Source: Omnitrophica WOR_2 bacterium RIFCSPLOWO2_12_FULL_46_30
Lineage (GTDB): Bacteria; Omnitrophota; Gorgyraeia; Gygaellales; UBA12090
Length of the DNA stretch: 11,255 nt
NCBI GenBank assembly: GCA_001805845.1
Contig: MHHA01000069.1
Coordinates: 1-11,255, forward strand
Reading direction: 5' to 3'
Under the pieces are notes generated by a model. That model saw only the letters and a list, made by a program, of their open reading frames with translations. It was not told where the DNA came from and ran no database searches. Of the stretch, positions 1 to 5,489 are shown piece after piece; within the stretch, counting starts at the first letter, position 1, and every line of letters begins with the position of its first letter. Both the position numbers and the translations under genes were made by a program.

Positions 1-137
1 GCAGGTTTCTCTTTGCGCTTGAAAATAACCCCCTGATTTCCGTTGCCGAGCTAAAGCTTCGTCCGGATAGCGCCGAATTCACCAAGCAAAAAGTTGAGCT
101 AACTCTTAAAATATATGCCAGTAAACAAGCAAAATAA
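1..137 (+). CDS. pilO: PilO-like type IV pilus protein, 3' end only
   Basis: The reading frame is open from the window edge (first full codon at 3) to the TAA at 135-137, giving about 44 C-terminal residues that begin RFLFALENNPLISVAELKLR. The pattern of a helix ending in 'LENNP', then a strand 'ISVAELKLRPD', then a final strand 'VELTLKIYA' fits the C-terminal ferredoxin-like domain of PilO (or the related GspM). PilO is an inner-membrane alignment protein that links PilN to PilP and the secretin. The call rests mainly on this short tail and on the PilP-like and PilQ genes that follow. The last 23 bases overlap the next gene, which suggests translational coupling. The N-terminal membrane segment and most of the protein lie upstream of the window. 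Confidence 0.6.
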   Translation, partial: RFLFALENNPLISVAELKLRPDSAEFTKQKVELTLKIYASKQAK

Positions 138-549
138 ATACTTTTATTTACTCATAGTTCTTGCTATAATGTTTATGTTGCTAAATACGCATAGCCCGGC
201 AGAAGCCAAGTCAAATCAGCCTGATACTTCAGGCGGGTTTGTTGACCCGGCCATTGGGGGTGCGGGCTGGGTTTATGAGGCGAAAGGGAAAAGAGACCCT
301 TTCATTACATTAGTAACCCCTGACGGAAGAATTATAGAACCGCCTAAACCCAAAGAAAGGACAGAAGGCCCTCCGCGATTAGAGGGGCTGATGTATGATG
401 CAAAAGGCATATCCTATGTAGTTATGGATGGGGAGGTATTTCGTGCCGGGGAGATGGTTGGTGATTATCAGCTCATACGGATTGACTCTAATAAAGTGAT
501 TATGCAAAAAGCAGACCAGGTGTTTGAGGTTGAGCTTACCCCCCCTTGA
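115..549 (+). CDS. pilP: PilP-like pilus assembly protein
   Basis: A 144-residue protein with a clear signal peptide or membrane anchor: basic start (residues 1-8), hydrophobic core (about 9-24), then AEA at 29-31, a plausible signal peptidase I site. After a linker comes RDPF at 60-63, a motif typical of PilP/GspC-type periplasmic proteins. A proline-rich stretch follows, then a small beta domain (about 87-141) with 'LEGLMYDAKG', 'YVVMDGEVFRAGEMVGDYQLIRI' in two halves and 'KVIMQ', as in the HR/PilP domain that contacts the secretin. Known PilP proteins couple the inner-membrane PilN/PilO complex to PilQ, and the position between a PilO-like tail and pilQ agrees. There is no good Shine-Dalgarno sequence; the start lies inside the preceding gene, so coupling is likely. 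The last codons and the stop lie in a palindromic repeat. Confidence 0.72.
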   Translation: MPVNKQNKYFYLLIVLAIMFMLLNTHSPAEAKSNQPDTSGGFVDPAIGGAGWVYEAKGKRDPFITLVTPDGRIIEPPKPKERTEGPPRLEGLMYDAKGISYVVMDGEVFRAGEMVGDYQLIRIDSNKVIMQKADQVFEVELTPP

Positions 550-587
550 TTTTGTGCAAAAAACGCACAAAATCAAAGCAGGGGGGG
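539..587. repeat. Bulged palindromic element, copy 1 (reverse orientation)
   Basis: C7 at 539-545, perfect 12-base arm TTGATTTTGTGC at 546-557, loop AAAAAAC at 558-564, arm GCACAAAATCAA at 565-576, unpaired AGCA at 577-580, G7 at 581-587. The left end supplies the last two codons and the TGA stop of the PilP-like gene. The architecture matches the element at 4394-4440 read on the other strand. It could also act as a stem-loop between pilP and pilQ, but it lacks a U-run, so I do not call it a terminator. Confidence 0.8.
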
Positions 588-609
588 CTCATTGAAGGAG
601 GATTGATAG

Positions 610-2253
610 ATGAGGCTAAAAGTCTTAGTCGGAATTTTTCTTCTCTCTGGCTTTTGCGTCAATGGGTATTCCCAGGGCCCCGTCCCTGATCCATCCCTGC
701 AGGCAAATCAAGAGCCAGAACAGCTCGCTGTAGCGAGTGCGGCAGCGGAAGAAACCTTAGGCGCTAAAGCCGGCATTTCCGACCAGAAGATAACCCTTGA
801 TTTCAAAGAGGCGGATATCCGCAATGTGCTTAAGGTCATAGCGTATAAGTCAGGAGTAAATATTGTCGCCAGCCCGGAAGTGGTGGGCACAGTAACCATC
901 AGGCTGACTGATGTCCCCTGGTTAGATGCCTTAAAAACCATAGTAAGCATCTATGGCTATGGCTATGAGCAGAGAGAAAATATCGTTACCGTTGCCCCTA
1001 TTGAAAAACTCACCAATCAAAAGAAGTTAGAAGTGGAGCTTACTCAGGTTCAGCCAACCATCACTGAGGTTTTTTCTCTGAAGTACATCGATGCCGCTGA
1101 TGCCCGGAAGGCTATTGAGCCGCAGATATCCGGCCGGGGGAAAATTACTATTTTGGAATCCACCGGACAGGCGGGCTGGGAGTTTGGCGCAGGAGATGAC
1201 GTTGGCAAAAGGCAGAGGATAACTGAGGGAAGGATTTCCCGTTCTAAAACCTTGATTGTTACCGATATCCCCCCGGTCTTAGATAAGCTCCGTAAGATGA
1301 TACAAATCATTGACGTTAAGCCGCTGCAGGTTTTGATTGAGACCCGCATTATGGAAGCGAATATTGACCGTCTCAGGGATATTGGCTTAGACTGGGGGAC
1401 CGGCTCAGGCGGAGCCTCAACCACAAGCGGAGCGCTCACCTTTACCCCGACAGGCAAGAGAAGCGGGACGGGAACGGATACCTCTCAGCTTGCCGGGCAT
1501 TCACTCAGCGATATCATTACTCCGTCTGCCTTTGGCCCTAAGTCCCAGGGGTTAACTACGGCAAACGCCGGATTAAAGTTAGCCTTCAGGAAATTAACCG
1601 GCGCCCAATTTGAGGCAATTTTACACGCCCTGGAAGAAGACGTAACCGCCAATACCTTATCAGCGCCGAGGATTTTGACCCTCAACAATCAGGAGGCAGC
1701 GATATTGGTCGGGCAGAAGTATCCGTTAATTAAAACAGACGTCTCTACGGAAAGCGGAAAGATTACCGGCTCAACCCTGAGTAAATATCAGGATATCGGC
1801 ATACAGCTTAATGTAGTGCCTCAGATTTGCGATACAGAATATATCAATATGATTATTCATCCCGCAGTTACCTCTTTTACCGAGACCTTAGATGTAAAGA
1901 GCGATAGCGGGGCTACGCTTTCCAAATTTCCTATAATAAATACCAGGGAAACCGAGACCCAGATATTAGTTAAAGACGGCGAGACCATCGTTATCGGCGG
2001 CCTGCTTAAGAATGTAAAGACCAGAGGAAGGACGGGAATACCTTTCTTAGGTAAAATACCTATTATTGGCTTTCTCTTCCAGCGTCAGACAGATGACATT
2101 GAAAAGATAGACCTGCTTATTTTCATTACTGCCCGCATTATGAAAGAGGGAGAGCTTGATGAATCCTATATCGCTACCCTGGAAGATAGATTGAATACCC
2201 TGGAGCCAGAGAAAAAAAGAACCAAAAAAATTCGCAATAATTCAGGCGGTTAA
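610..2253 (+). CDS. pilQ: Type IV pilus secretin PilQ
   Basis: A 547-residue outer-membrane secretin, the gated channel through which the pilus fibre leaves the cell. Residues 1-22 form a signal peptide. Residues about 60-130 form an STN/N0-type domain (ITLDFKEADIRNVL...), and about 150-250 a secretin N-domain (EVFSLKYIDAADARKAI ... LQVLIETRIMEAN). The beta-barrel domain spans about 330-512, with 'ILTLNNQEAAILVGQKYP', 'VKDGETIVIGGLLKN' and the signature 'GIPFLGKIPIIGFLFQ ... LLIFITARI'. A Gly/Ser/Thr-rich linker (262-300) lies between. The protein is shorter than many PilQs and I see no AMIN domain. The tail is basic. A strong Shine-Dalgarno AAGGAGG (595-601) sits 8 bases before the ATG. GspD of type II secretion is the alternative; the PilO/PilP neighbours favour PilQ. 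Confidence 0.9.
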   Translation: MRLKVLVGIFLLSGFCVNGYSQGPVPDPSLQANQEPEQLAVASAAAEETLGAKAGISDQKITLDFKEADIRNVLKVIAYKSGVNIVASPEVVGTVTIRLTDVPWLDALKTIVSIYGYGYEQRENIVTVAPIEKLTNQKKLEVELTQVQPTITEVFSLKYIDAADARKAIEPQISGRGKITILESTGQAGWEFGAGDDVGKRQRITEGRISRSKTLIVTDIPPVLDKLRKMIQIIDVKPLQVLIETRIMEANIDRLRDIGLDWGTGSGGASTTSGALTFTPTGKRSGTGTDTSQLAGHSLSDIITPSAFGPKSQGLTTANAGLKLAFRKLTGAQFEAILHALEEDVTANTLSAPRILTLNNQEAAILVGQKYPLIKTDVSTESGKITGSTLSKYQDIGIQLNVVPQICDTEYINMIIHPAVTSFTETLDVKSDSGATLSKFPIINTRETETQILVKDGETIVIGGLLKNVKTRGRTGIPFLGKIPIIGFLFQRQTDDIEKIDLLIFITARIMKEGELDESYIATLEDRLNTLEPEKKRTKKIRNNSGG

Positions 2254-2255
2254 AA

Positions 2256-2301
2256 GGGACAGACACTGTTTTATTGACATATTTAAGATAGTGTCTGTCC
2301 C
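2256..2301. repeat. Perfect 12-bp inverted repeat (GGGACAGACACT)
   Basis: GGGACAGACACT at 2256-2267 and its exact reverse complement AGTGTCTGTCCC at 2290-2301 flank a 22-base AT-rich spacer. It fills nearly all of the gap between pilQ and the next gene, and its right arm lies 8 bases before the next ATG, where a ribosome-binding site would be expected. No U-run follows, so it is a poor terminator. From memory, GGGACAGACACT-type repeats recur near Y1 (REP-associated) transposases in uncultured bacteria; that is recollection, not something tested here. Confidence 0.75.
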
Positions 2302-2309
2302 CATTATAT

Positions 2310-2612
2310 ATGGGGTATGTGCTTTCTGTTATCTTTACAAAGAACGGCTCAAGCAGGTATATTTCACACCTTGACTTATTGCGCCTTTTCGGCAGGGCCT
2401 TACGCCGAGCCGGGATACCCTTTGAGGTTTCCAAGGGTTTCAGCAAACATCCCATGATCAGCATCAAGCGCGCCTTAAAGTTAGGCCTGGAAAGCGAGAA
2501 TGAAGAGGCAAAATTTATCTTAAGCAAAGAGATGTCCGCGGAAGAATTTAAGCAAAGAATGCAAGAGCAGCTCCCCGAGGGAATTTTATTGAAATGCCAA
2601 ACGAAATTTTAG
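2310..2612 (+). CDS. Short DUF2344 (radical SAM-linked, TIGR03936-like) protein
   Basis: A 100-residue protein matching the N-terminal part of the DUF2344/TIGR03936 family: 'VIFTKNGSSRYISHLDLLRLFGRALRRAG' at about 7-35 in two runs, then 'SKGFSKHPMISIKRALKLGLES' at about 41-62 and 'LPEGI' near 88-92. Family members usually lie next to, or fused to, a B12-binding radical SAM protein and just upstream of RNase G; the reaction is not established to my knowledge. Here RNase G follows, but the radical SAM partner is missing and pilQ is upstream. The protein is about half the length I expect for the family and ends in residues read from the overlap with rng (19 bases), so it may be truncated or a compact lineage form. 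No Shine-Dalgarno is visible before the ATG. Confidence 0.72.
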   Translation: MGYVLSVIFTKNGSSRYISHLDLLRLFGRALRRAGIPFEVSKGFSKHPMISIKRALKLGLESENEEAKFILSKEMSAEEFKQRMQEQLPEGILLKCQTKF

Positions 2613-4042
2613 TTAATGTTGAAATGCAGGAAAAACGGGCAGCCATTGTAAAAGATGGCTTATTAGATGAGTATTATATAGAGCGCCCCTCGGAAAAGAC
2701 AATCGTGGGAAATATTTATAAGGGCAGAATTGACGCTATCGTTGCCTCAATCGGAGCCGCCTTTGTGGATATAGGCCTGGAGAAGAAGGGTTTTCTTTAT
2801 CTCTCAGACATTGTTGAGCCTATTGAGCCTATTGCGCCGGTTGCAACGGCAAAAAGAGAATTTAAAAAGGGAGAGGAGGTTTTGGTTCAGGTAGTCAAAG
2901 AGCCCATCGGGACCAAAGGGCCGCGCCTTACCACCCATATCGGGCTTGCCGGCAGATACCTTGTGCTTATGCCTCAAGATGCCCACCGGGGGGTTTCCCG
3001 GCGCATTGATGACCGCCAGGAGAAGGCAAGGCTCTTAGGATTGCTTGAAGAAGTAAATGTGCCGACGGATATCGGTTATATTGTGCGCACGGTTGCCGAA
3101 GGCAAAGGCAAGCGCGAGCTTCAGCGCGATATCCTGTTTTTGCTTAAACTCTGGCGCAGGATTAGCTCTCATGCGCAAAGAAATACCGCGCCGGCGTTAA
3201 TTTACGAGGACTACGATGTGGTGCTGCGGGTCATCCGCGATTCTTTCGGGCCTGAAATTTCAAAATTAATAGTTGACGCAAAAGAGGAATACAAAAGGAT
3301 TTATAAATTCCTGCGGGTATTCTCCGACGATCTGATTAAAAAGATAGAGCTGTATCAGGGGAAAGAGAGCCTTTTTGCGGCCAGGAATATTGAAAAACAA
3401 ATTGCCCGGATTTACGAACGTAACGTTTACCTGAGGTCAGGAGCATATTTAATCATTGAGCCGACAGAGGGGTTGGTGGTTATTGATGTGAATTCAGGGC
3501 GTTTCCGCAAGAAATATGACCCGGAGCGCATGGCGCTTTCCGTTAATTCCGAGGCAGCCATGGAAATAGCCCGCCAATTACGGCTGCGGGATTTGGGCGG
3601 GATTATTGTCATTGATTTTATTGATATGGAAAAGGAAGAAAACCGGAAAGAGGTCTTACGGGTATTAAAAGATGACCTGAAAAATGACCGCGCCAAATAT
3701 GAAATTATCGGTATCTCTAAATTCGGGCTGGTGGAAATGACCAGAGAAAGAGTCTACCGGGCGATAGAAAGCCTTTCCTACGCAAGTTGTCCTTATTGTC
3801 TTGGCAGGGGTAAGATAAAATCGGCCTCAACTATGGCTATCTGGATTTTAAAGGAACTCAAAAGGATATTTTCCGAAGATTCAGCTAAGTGCGATGCCCA
3901 GGTTACCGCCCATCCGGATGTGATTAACCTGCTTTTAAAGGAGAATGAAAAATCCGTTGAACTGATTGAGAGGCGTTTCAAGGCGCGCGTCGGCTTTACC
4001 TTAGCTCCCAACGCTCATATTGAAGACGTAAAAATCGTATAG
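2594..4042 (+). CDS. rng: Ribonuclease G (RNase E/G family)
   Basis: A 482-residue endoribonuclease that cuts single-stranded AU-rich RNA in rRNA maturation and mRNA decay. The S1 RNA-binding region is at about 35-125 (GNIYKGRIDAIVASIGAAFVDIG; then VQVVKEPIGTKGPRLTTHI). The catalytic DNase I-like region carries D298 and N300 (VVIDVNSG) and D341 (IVIDFIDME); the spacing of 43 residues equals that of D303/D346 in E. coli RNase E. C399 and C402 (CPYC) form the zinc-link. The protein ends soon after, as in RNase G, with no RNase E degradosome tail. The start overlaps the DUF2344 gene; GAGGG at 2577-2581 is a rather distant Shine-Dalgarno (12 bases). A repeated 'VEPIEPIAPVA' (direct repeat of gagcctatt) marks the S1 insertion. 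rplU follows after 13 bases. Confidence 0.94.
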   Translation: MPNEILVNVEMQEKRAAIVKDGLLDEYYIERPSEKTIVGNIYKGRIDAIVASIGAAFVDIGLEKKGFLYLSDIVEPIEPIAPVATAKREFKKGEEVLVQVVKEPIGTKGPRLTTHIGLAGRYLVLMPQDAHRGVSRRIDDRQEKARLLGLLEEVNVPTDIGYIVRTVAEGKGKRELQRDILFLLKLWRRISSHAQRNTAPALIYEDYDVVLRVIRDSFGPEISKLIVDAKEEYKRIYKFLRVFSDDLIKKIELYQGKESLFAARNIEKQIARIYERNVYLRSGAYLIIEPTEGLVVIDVNSGRFRKKYDPERMALSVNSEAAMEIARQLRLRDLGGIIVIDFIDMEKEENRKEVLRVLKDDLKNDRAKYEIIGISKFGLVEMTRERVYRAIESLSYASCPYCLGRGKIKSASTMAIWILKELKRIFSEDSAKCDAQVTAHPDVINLLLKENEKSVELIERRFKARVGFTLAPNAHIEDVKIV

Positions 4043-4055
4043 AAGGAGAATAAAG

Positions 4056-4370
4056 ATGTATGCAATAATTGAAGCCGGTGGAAAGCAATACAAGGTAAGC
4101 AAAGACAGCGTCATAGATGTAGAAAAGTTGGGGTGCGGGCCAAAGGATGAGATTACTTTTGATAATGTGCTTCTGGTGGCTAATGATAATGAGGTAAAAA
4201 TTGGCGCGCCATTTGTCTTGGGCGCAAAGGTGCTCGCCGCAGTTACGCGCAATTTTAAAGGCAGGAAAGTCCTGGCTTTTAAGTTCCGGCGCAGAAAGTC
4301 AAGCAAAAGTAAAAAGGGCCACCGCCAGCAACTTTCAAGGGTGAAGATTAAGGAAATTGTTTTAGGTTGA
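4056..4370 (+). CDS. rplU: 50S ribosomal protein L21
   Basis: A 104-residue protein of normal L21 size. The start 'MYAIIEAGGKQYKVSKDS' and the basic 3' half 'FKFRRRKSSKSKKGHRQ' followed by 'SRVKIKEIVLG' are characteristic of bL21, which binds 23S rRNA in the large subunit. AGAAGGAGA at 4042-4050 is a strong Shine-Dalgarno about 5-7 bases before the ATG. The gene follows rng by 13 bases and was probably co-transcribed with it. In most bacteria rpmA (L27) follows directly, then obg; here rpmA is not present in the 144 bases before obg. Confidence 0.95.
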   Translation: MYAIIEAGGKQYKVSKDSVIDVEKLGCGPKDEITFDNVLLVANDNEVKIGAPFVLGAKVLAAVTRNFKGRKVLAFKFRRRKSSKSKKGHRQQLSRVKIKEIVLG

Positions 4371-4386
4371 CAGCATAGGAGATTAT

Positions 4387-4509
4387 ATGCTTTCCCCCCT
4401 GCTTTGTTTTGTTGAGCGAAGCGAAACAAAACAAGGGGGGACTGCGAAAAATCTGTCAAAGTTTCTGTCAGAAGGACAGATTTTTCTTGAAAGTTATCGC
4501 CGGAGGTGA
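4387..4509 (+). CDS. Possible 40-codon ORF in the rpmA position
   Basis: ATG at 4387 is preceded by AGGAG (4377-4381, 5-base spacing). The frame stays open through both inverted repeats in this gap to TGA at 4507-4509, which lies inside the Shine-Dalgarno of obg. The product would be 40 residues, beginning MLSPLLCFVERSETKQ and ending IFLESYRRR. I do not recognise it and see no L27 motif. Much of the N-terminal half is simply the translated palindrome at 4394-4440, so the frame may be open by chance. The good ribosome-binding site and the overlap with the obg signal are the only positive evidence; it may be a leader peptide, a leftover start of a lost gene, or nothing. Confidence 0.25.
   Translation: MLSPLLCFVERSETKQGGTAKNLSKFLSEGQIFLESYRRR
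4394..4440. repeat. Bulged palindromic element, copy 2
   Basis: C6 at 4394-4399, unpaired TGCT at 4400-4403, arm TTGTTTTGTT at 4404-4413, loop GAGCGAAGCGA at 4414-4424, arm AACAAAACAA at 4425-4434, G6 at 4435-4440. It has the same clamp, the same TGCT bulge and the same TTG...CAA stem ends as the element at 539-587 in opposite orientation, while the inner stem and loop differ in sequence and length. Confidence 0.8.
4447..4485. terminator. AT-rich stem-loop upstream of obg, possible terminator
   Basis: AAAAATCTGTC at 4447-4457 pairs perfectly with GACAGATTTTT at 4475-4485 around a 17-base loop that can form a small TTCT/AGAA stem. The A-run before and T-run after are what a weak bidirectional intrinsic terminator would show, but the stem is AT-rich and obg begins 30 bases later in the same direction. 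It may attenuate between rplU and obg, or may simply be another palindromic element. Confidence 0.4.
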
Positions 4510-4510
4510 T
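4502..4510 (+). promoter_or_regulatory. Full-length Shine-Dalgarno setting the obg start
   Basis: GGAGGTGAT is fully complementary to the usual 16S anti-Shine-Dalgarno. Its GGAGG core ends 8 bases before the TTG at 4515, an ideal distance. The GTG at 4506 lies inside the site and cannot be its start codon. Confidence 0.8.
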
Positions 4511-4514
4511 TTTC

Positions 4515-5489
4515 TTGTTTGTAGATAATGTTAAAATAGCTGTAAAAGCCGGGGCGGGCGGCCCGGGCGCTTACAGTTTCTATAAAGATAAATATTGGCG
4601 TTACAAAAAGCCTGACGGCGGAGACGGAGGAAGGGGCGGGAATATAATCATCCGTGCCGATAAAAATTTATATACCCTCTATGATTTTAAATACCGCCAG
4701 CATTTTGTTGCTGAAAACGGCGGACAGGGAATGTCTAATCGTAAAAAAGGCCGCGCTGGGCAGGATAAAATTATCGCTGTTCCGCTCGGGACTTTAACCA
4801 TAGACAGCCGGAGCAATTGCCGCTTAAGAGAACTGCTTGAAGATAAGCAGGAATTTATTGCTGCCGTAGGCGGCGAGGGCGGCAAGGGAAGCGTGCATGC
4901 GAAGCTTGATGATGAGCTGCCGGGAGCTCCCGGTGAGGAAAAGGAATTAACCTTAGACCTGAGGCTGATTGCCGATGCCGGCTTGATAGGATTTCCCAAC
5001 AGCGGGAAATCTACCTTAATTTCCAAAATTTCAAATGCCCATCCTAAGATTGCAGGTTATCCCTTTACGACCAAAGAGCCGGTTTTAGGGATAGTTAGCA
5101 GGAAAGGCGCTTCTTTTTCAGTCGCGGATATCCCGGGTTTGATAAAAGATTCGCATCTCGGTAAAGGGCTGGGAGACAGATTCCTGCGCCATATTGAAAG
5201 GACAAAAGTCCTGGTGCATCTTATTGATATGGCAGGTGTTGACAGCAGGATCCCCTGGGAGGATTATCGTATCATAAAAGAGGAGTTGAGAGATTACAGC
5301 CAGGAAGTATTTAAGAAGCCGGTGATATTAGCGGCGAATAAGATGGATTTGCCTCAGGCAAAGGAAAATCTGGTTACCTTCAAGCAGAAAGTAAAAGAAA
5401 GGGTTATTCCGATTTCAGCTTTAGAATCCCGGGGGTTGGAGACATTACTTGATGCAATCCAAAAAAAACTTCTCGCGCATAGTAGTTAA
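4515..5489 (+). CDS. obgE: GTPase Obg (50S assembly / stress GTPase)
   Basis: I place the start at TTG 4515, giving 324 residues beginning MFVDNVKIAVKAGAGG, the canonical Obg N-terminus; the longer frame from GTG 4506 would start inside the Shine-Dalgarno. The glycine-rich Obg fold (about 1-156) includes PDGGDGGRGG, FVAENGGQGM and GGEGGKGS. The G domain follows: G1 GFPNSGKST (159-167), G2 PFTT, G3 DIPG (205-208), G4 NKMD (275-278), G5 ISA. There is no C-terminal OCT domain, as in many short Obgs. Family knowledge: Obg binds pre-50S particles and responds to (p)ppGpp. Typical first-domain NGCVSF is replaced by PGAYSF, a mild divergence. proB starts inside the 3' end (38-base overlap). Confidence 0.94.
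   Translation: MFVDNVKIAVKAGAGGPGAYSFYKDKYWRYKKPDGGDGGRGGNIIIRADKNLYTLYDFKYRQHFVAENGGQGMSNRKKGRAGQDKIIAVPLGTLTIDSRSNCRLRELLEDKQEFIAAVGGEGGKGSVHAKLDDELPGAPGEEKELTLDLRLIADAGLIGFPNSGKSTLISKISNAHPKIAGYPFTTKEPVLGIVSRKGASFSVADIPGLIKDSHLGKGLGDRFLRHIERTKVLVHLIDMAGVDSRIPWEDYRIIKEELRDYSQEVFKKPVILAANKMDLPQAKENLVTFKQKVKERVIPISALESRGLETLLDAIQKKLLAHSS

Noticed and set aside
610..678. PilQ as a lipoprotein from 'LLSGFC' in the signal peptide
   Set aside because: Phenylalanine directly before the cysteine does not fit a lipobox, so an ordinary signal peptide is more likely.
2274..2310. TTGACA in the inverted-repeat spacer with TATATA downstream as a promoter
   Set aside because: The spacing is 25 bases, too long for a sigma-70 promoter, and no better -10 lies at 16-18 bases.
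2814..2837. Direct repeat gagcctatt in rng as a mobile element
   Set aside because: Only two 9-base copies in the variable S1-region loop; simple slippage explains it.
4001..4459. 152-codon open frame on the minus strand across rplU
   Set aside because: It is antisense to the well-supported rplU and the end of rng, has no family motif, and is explained as a shadow frame.
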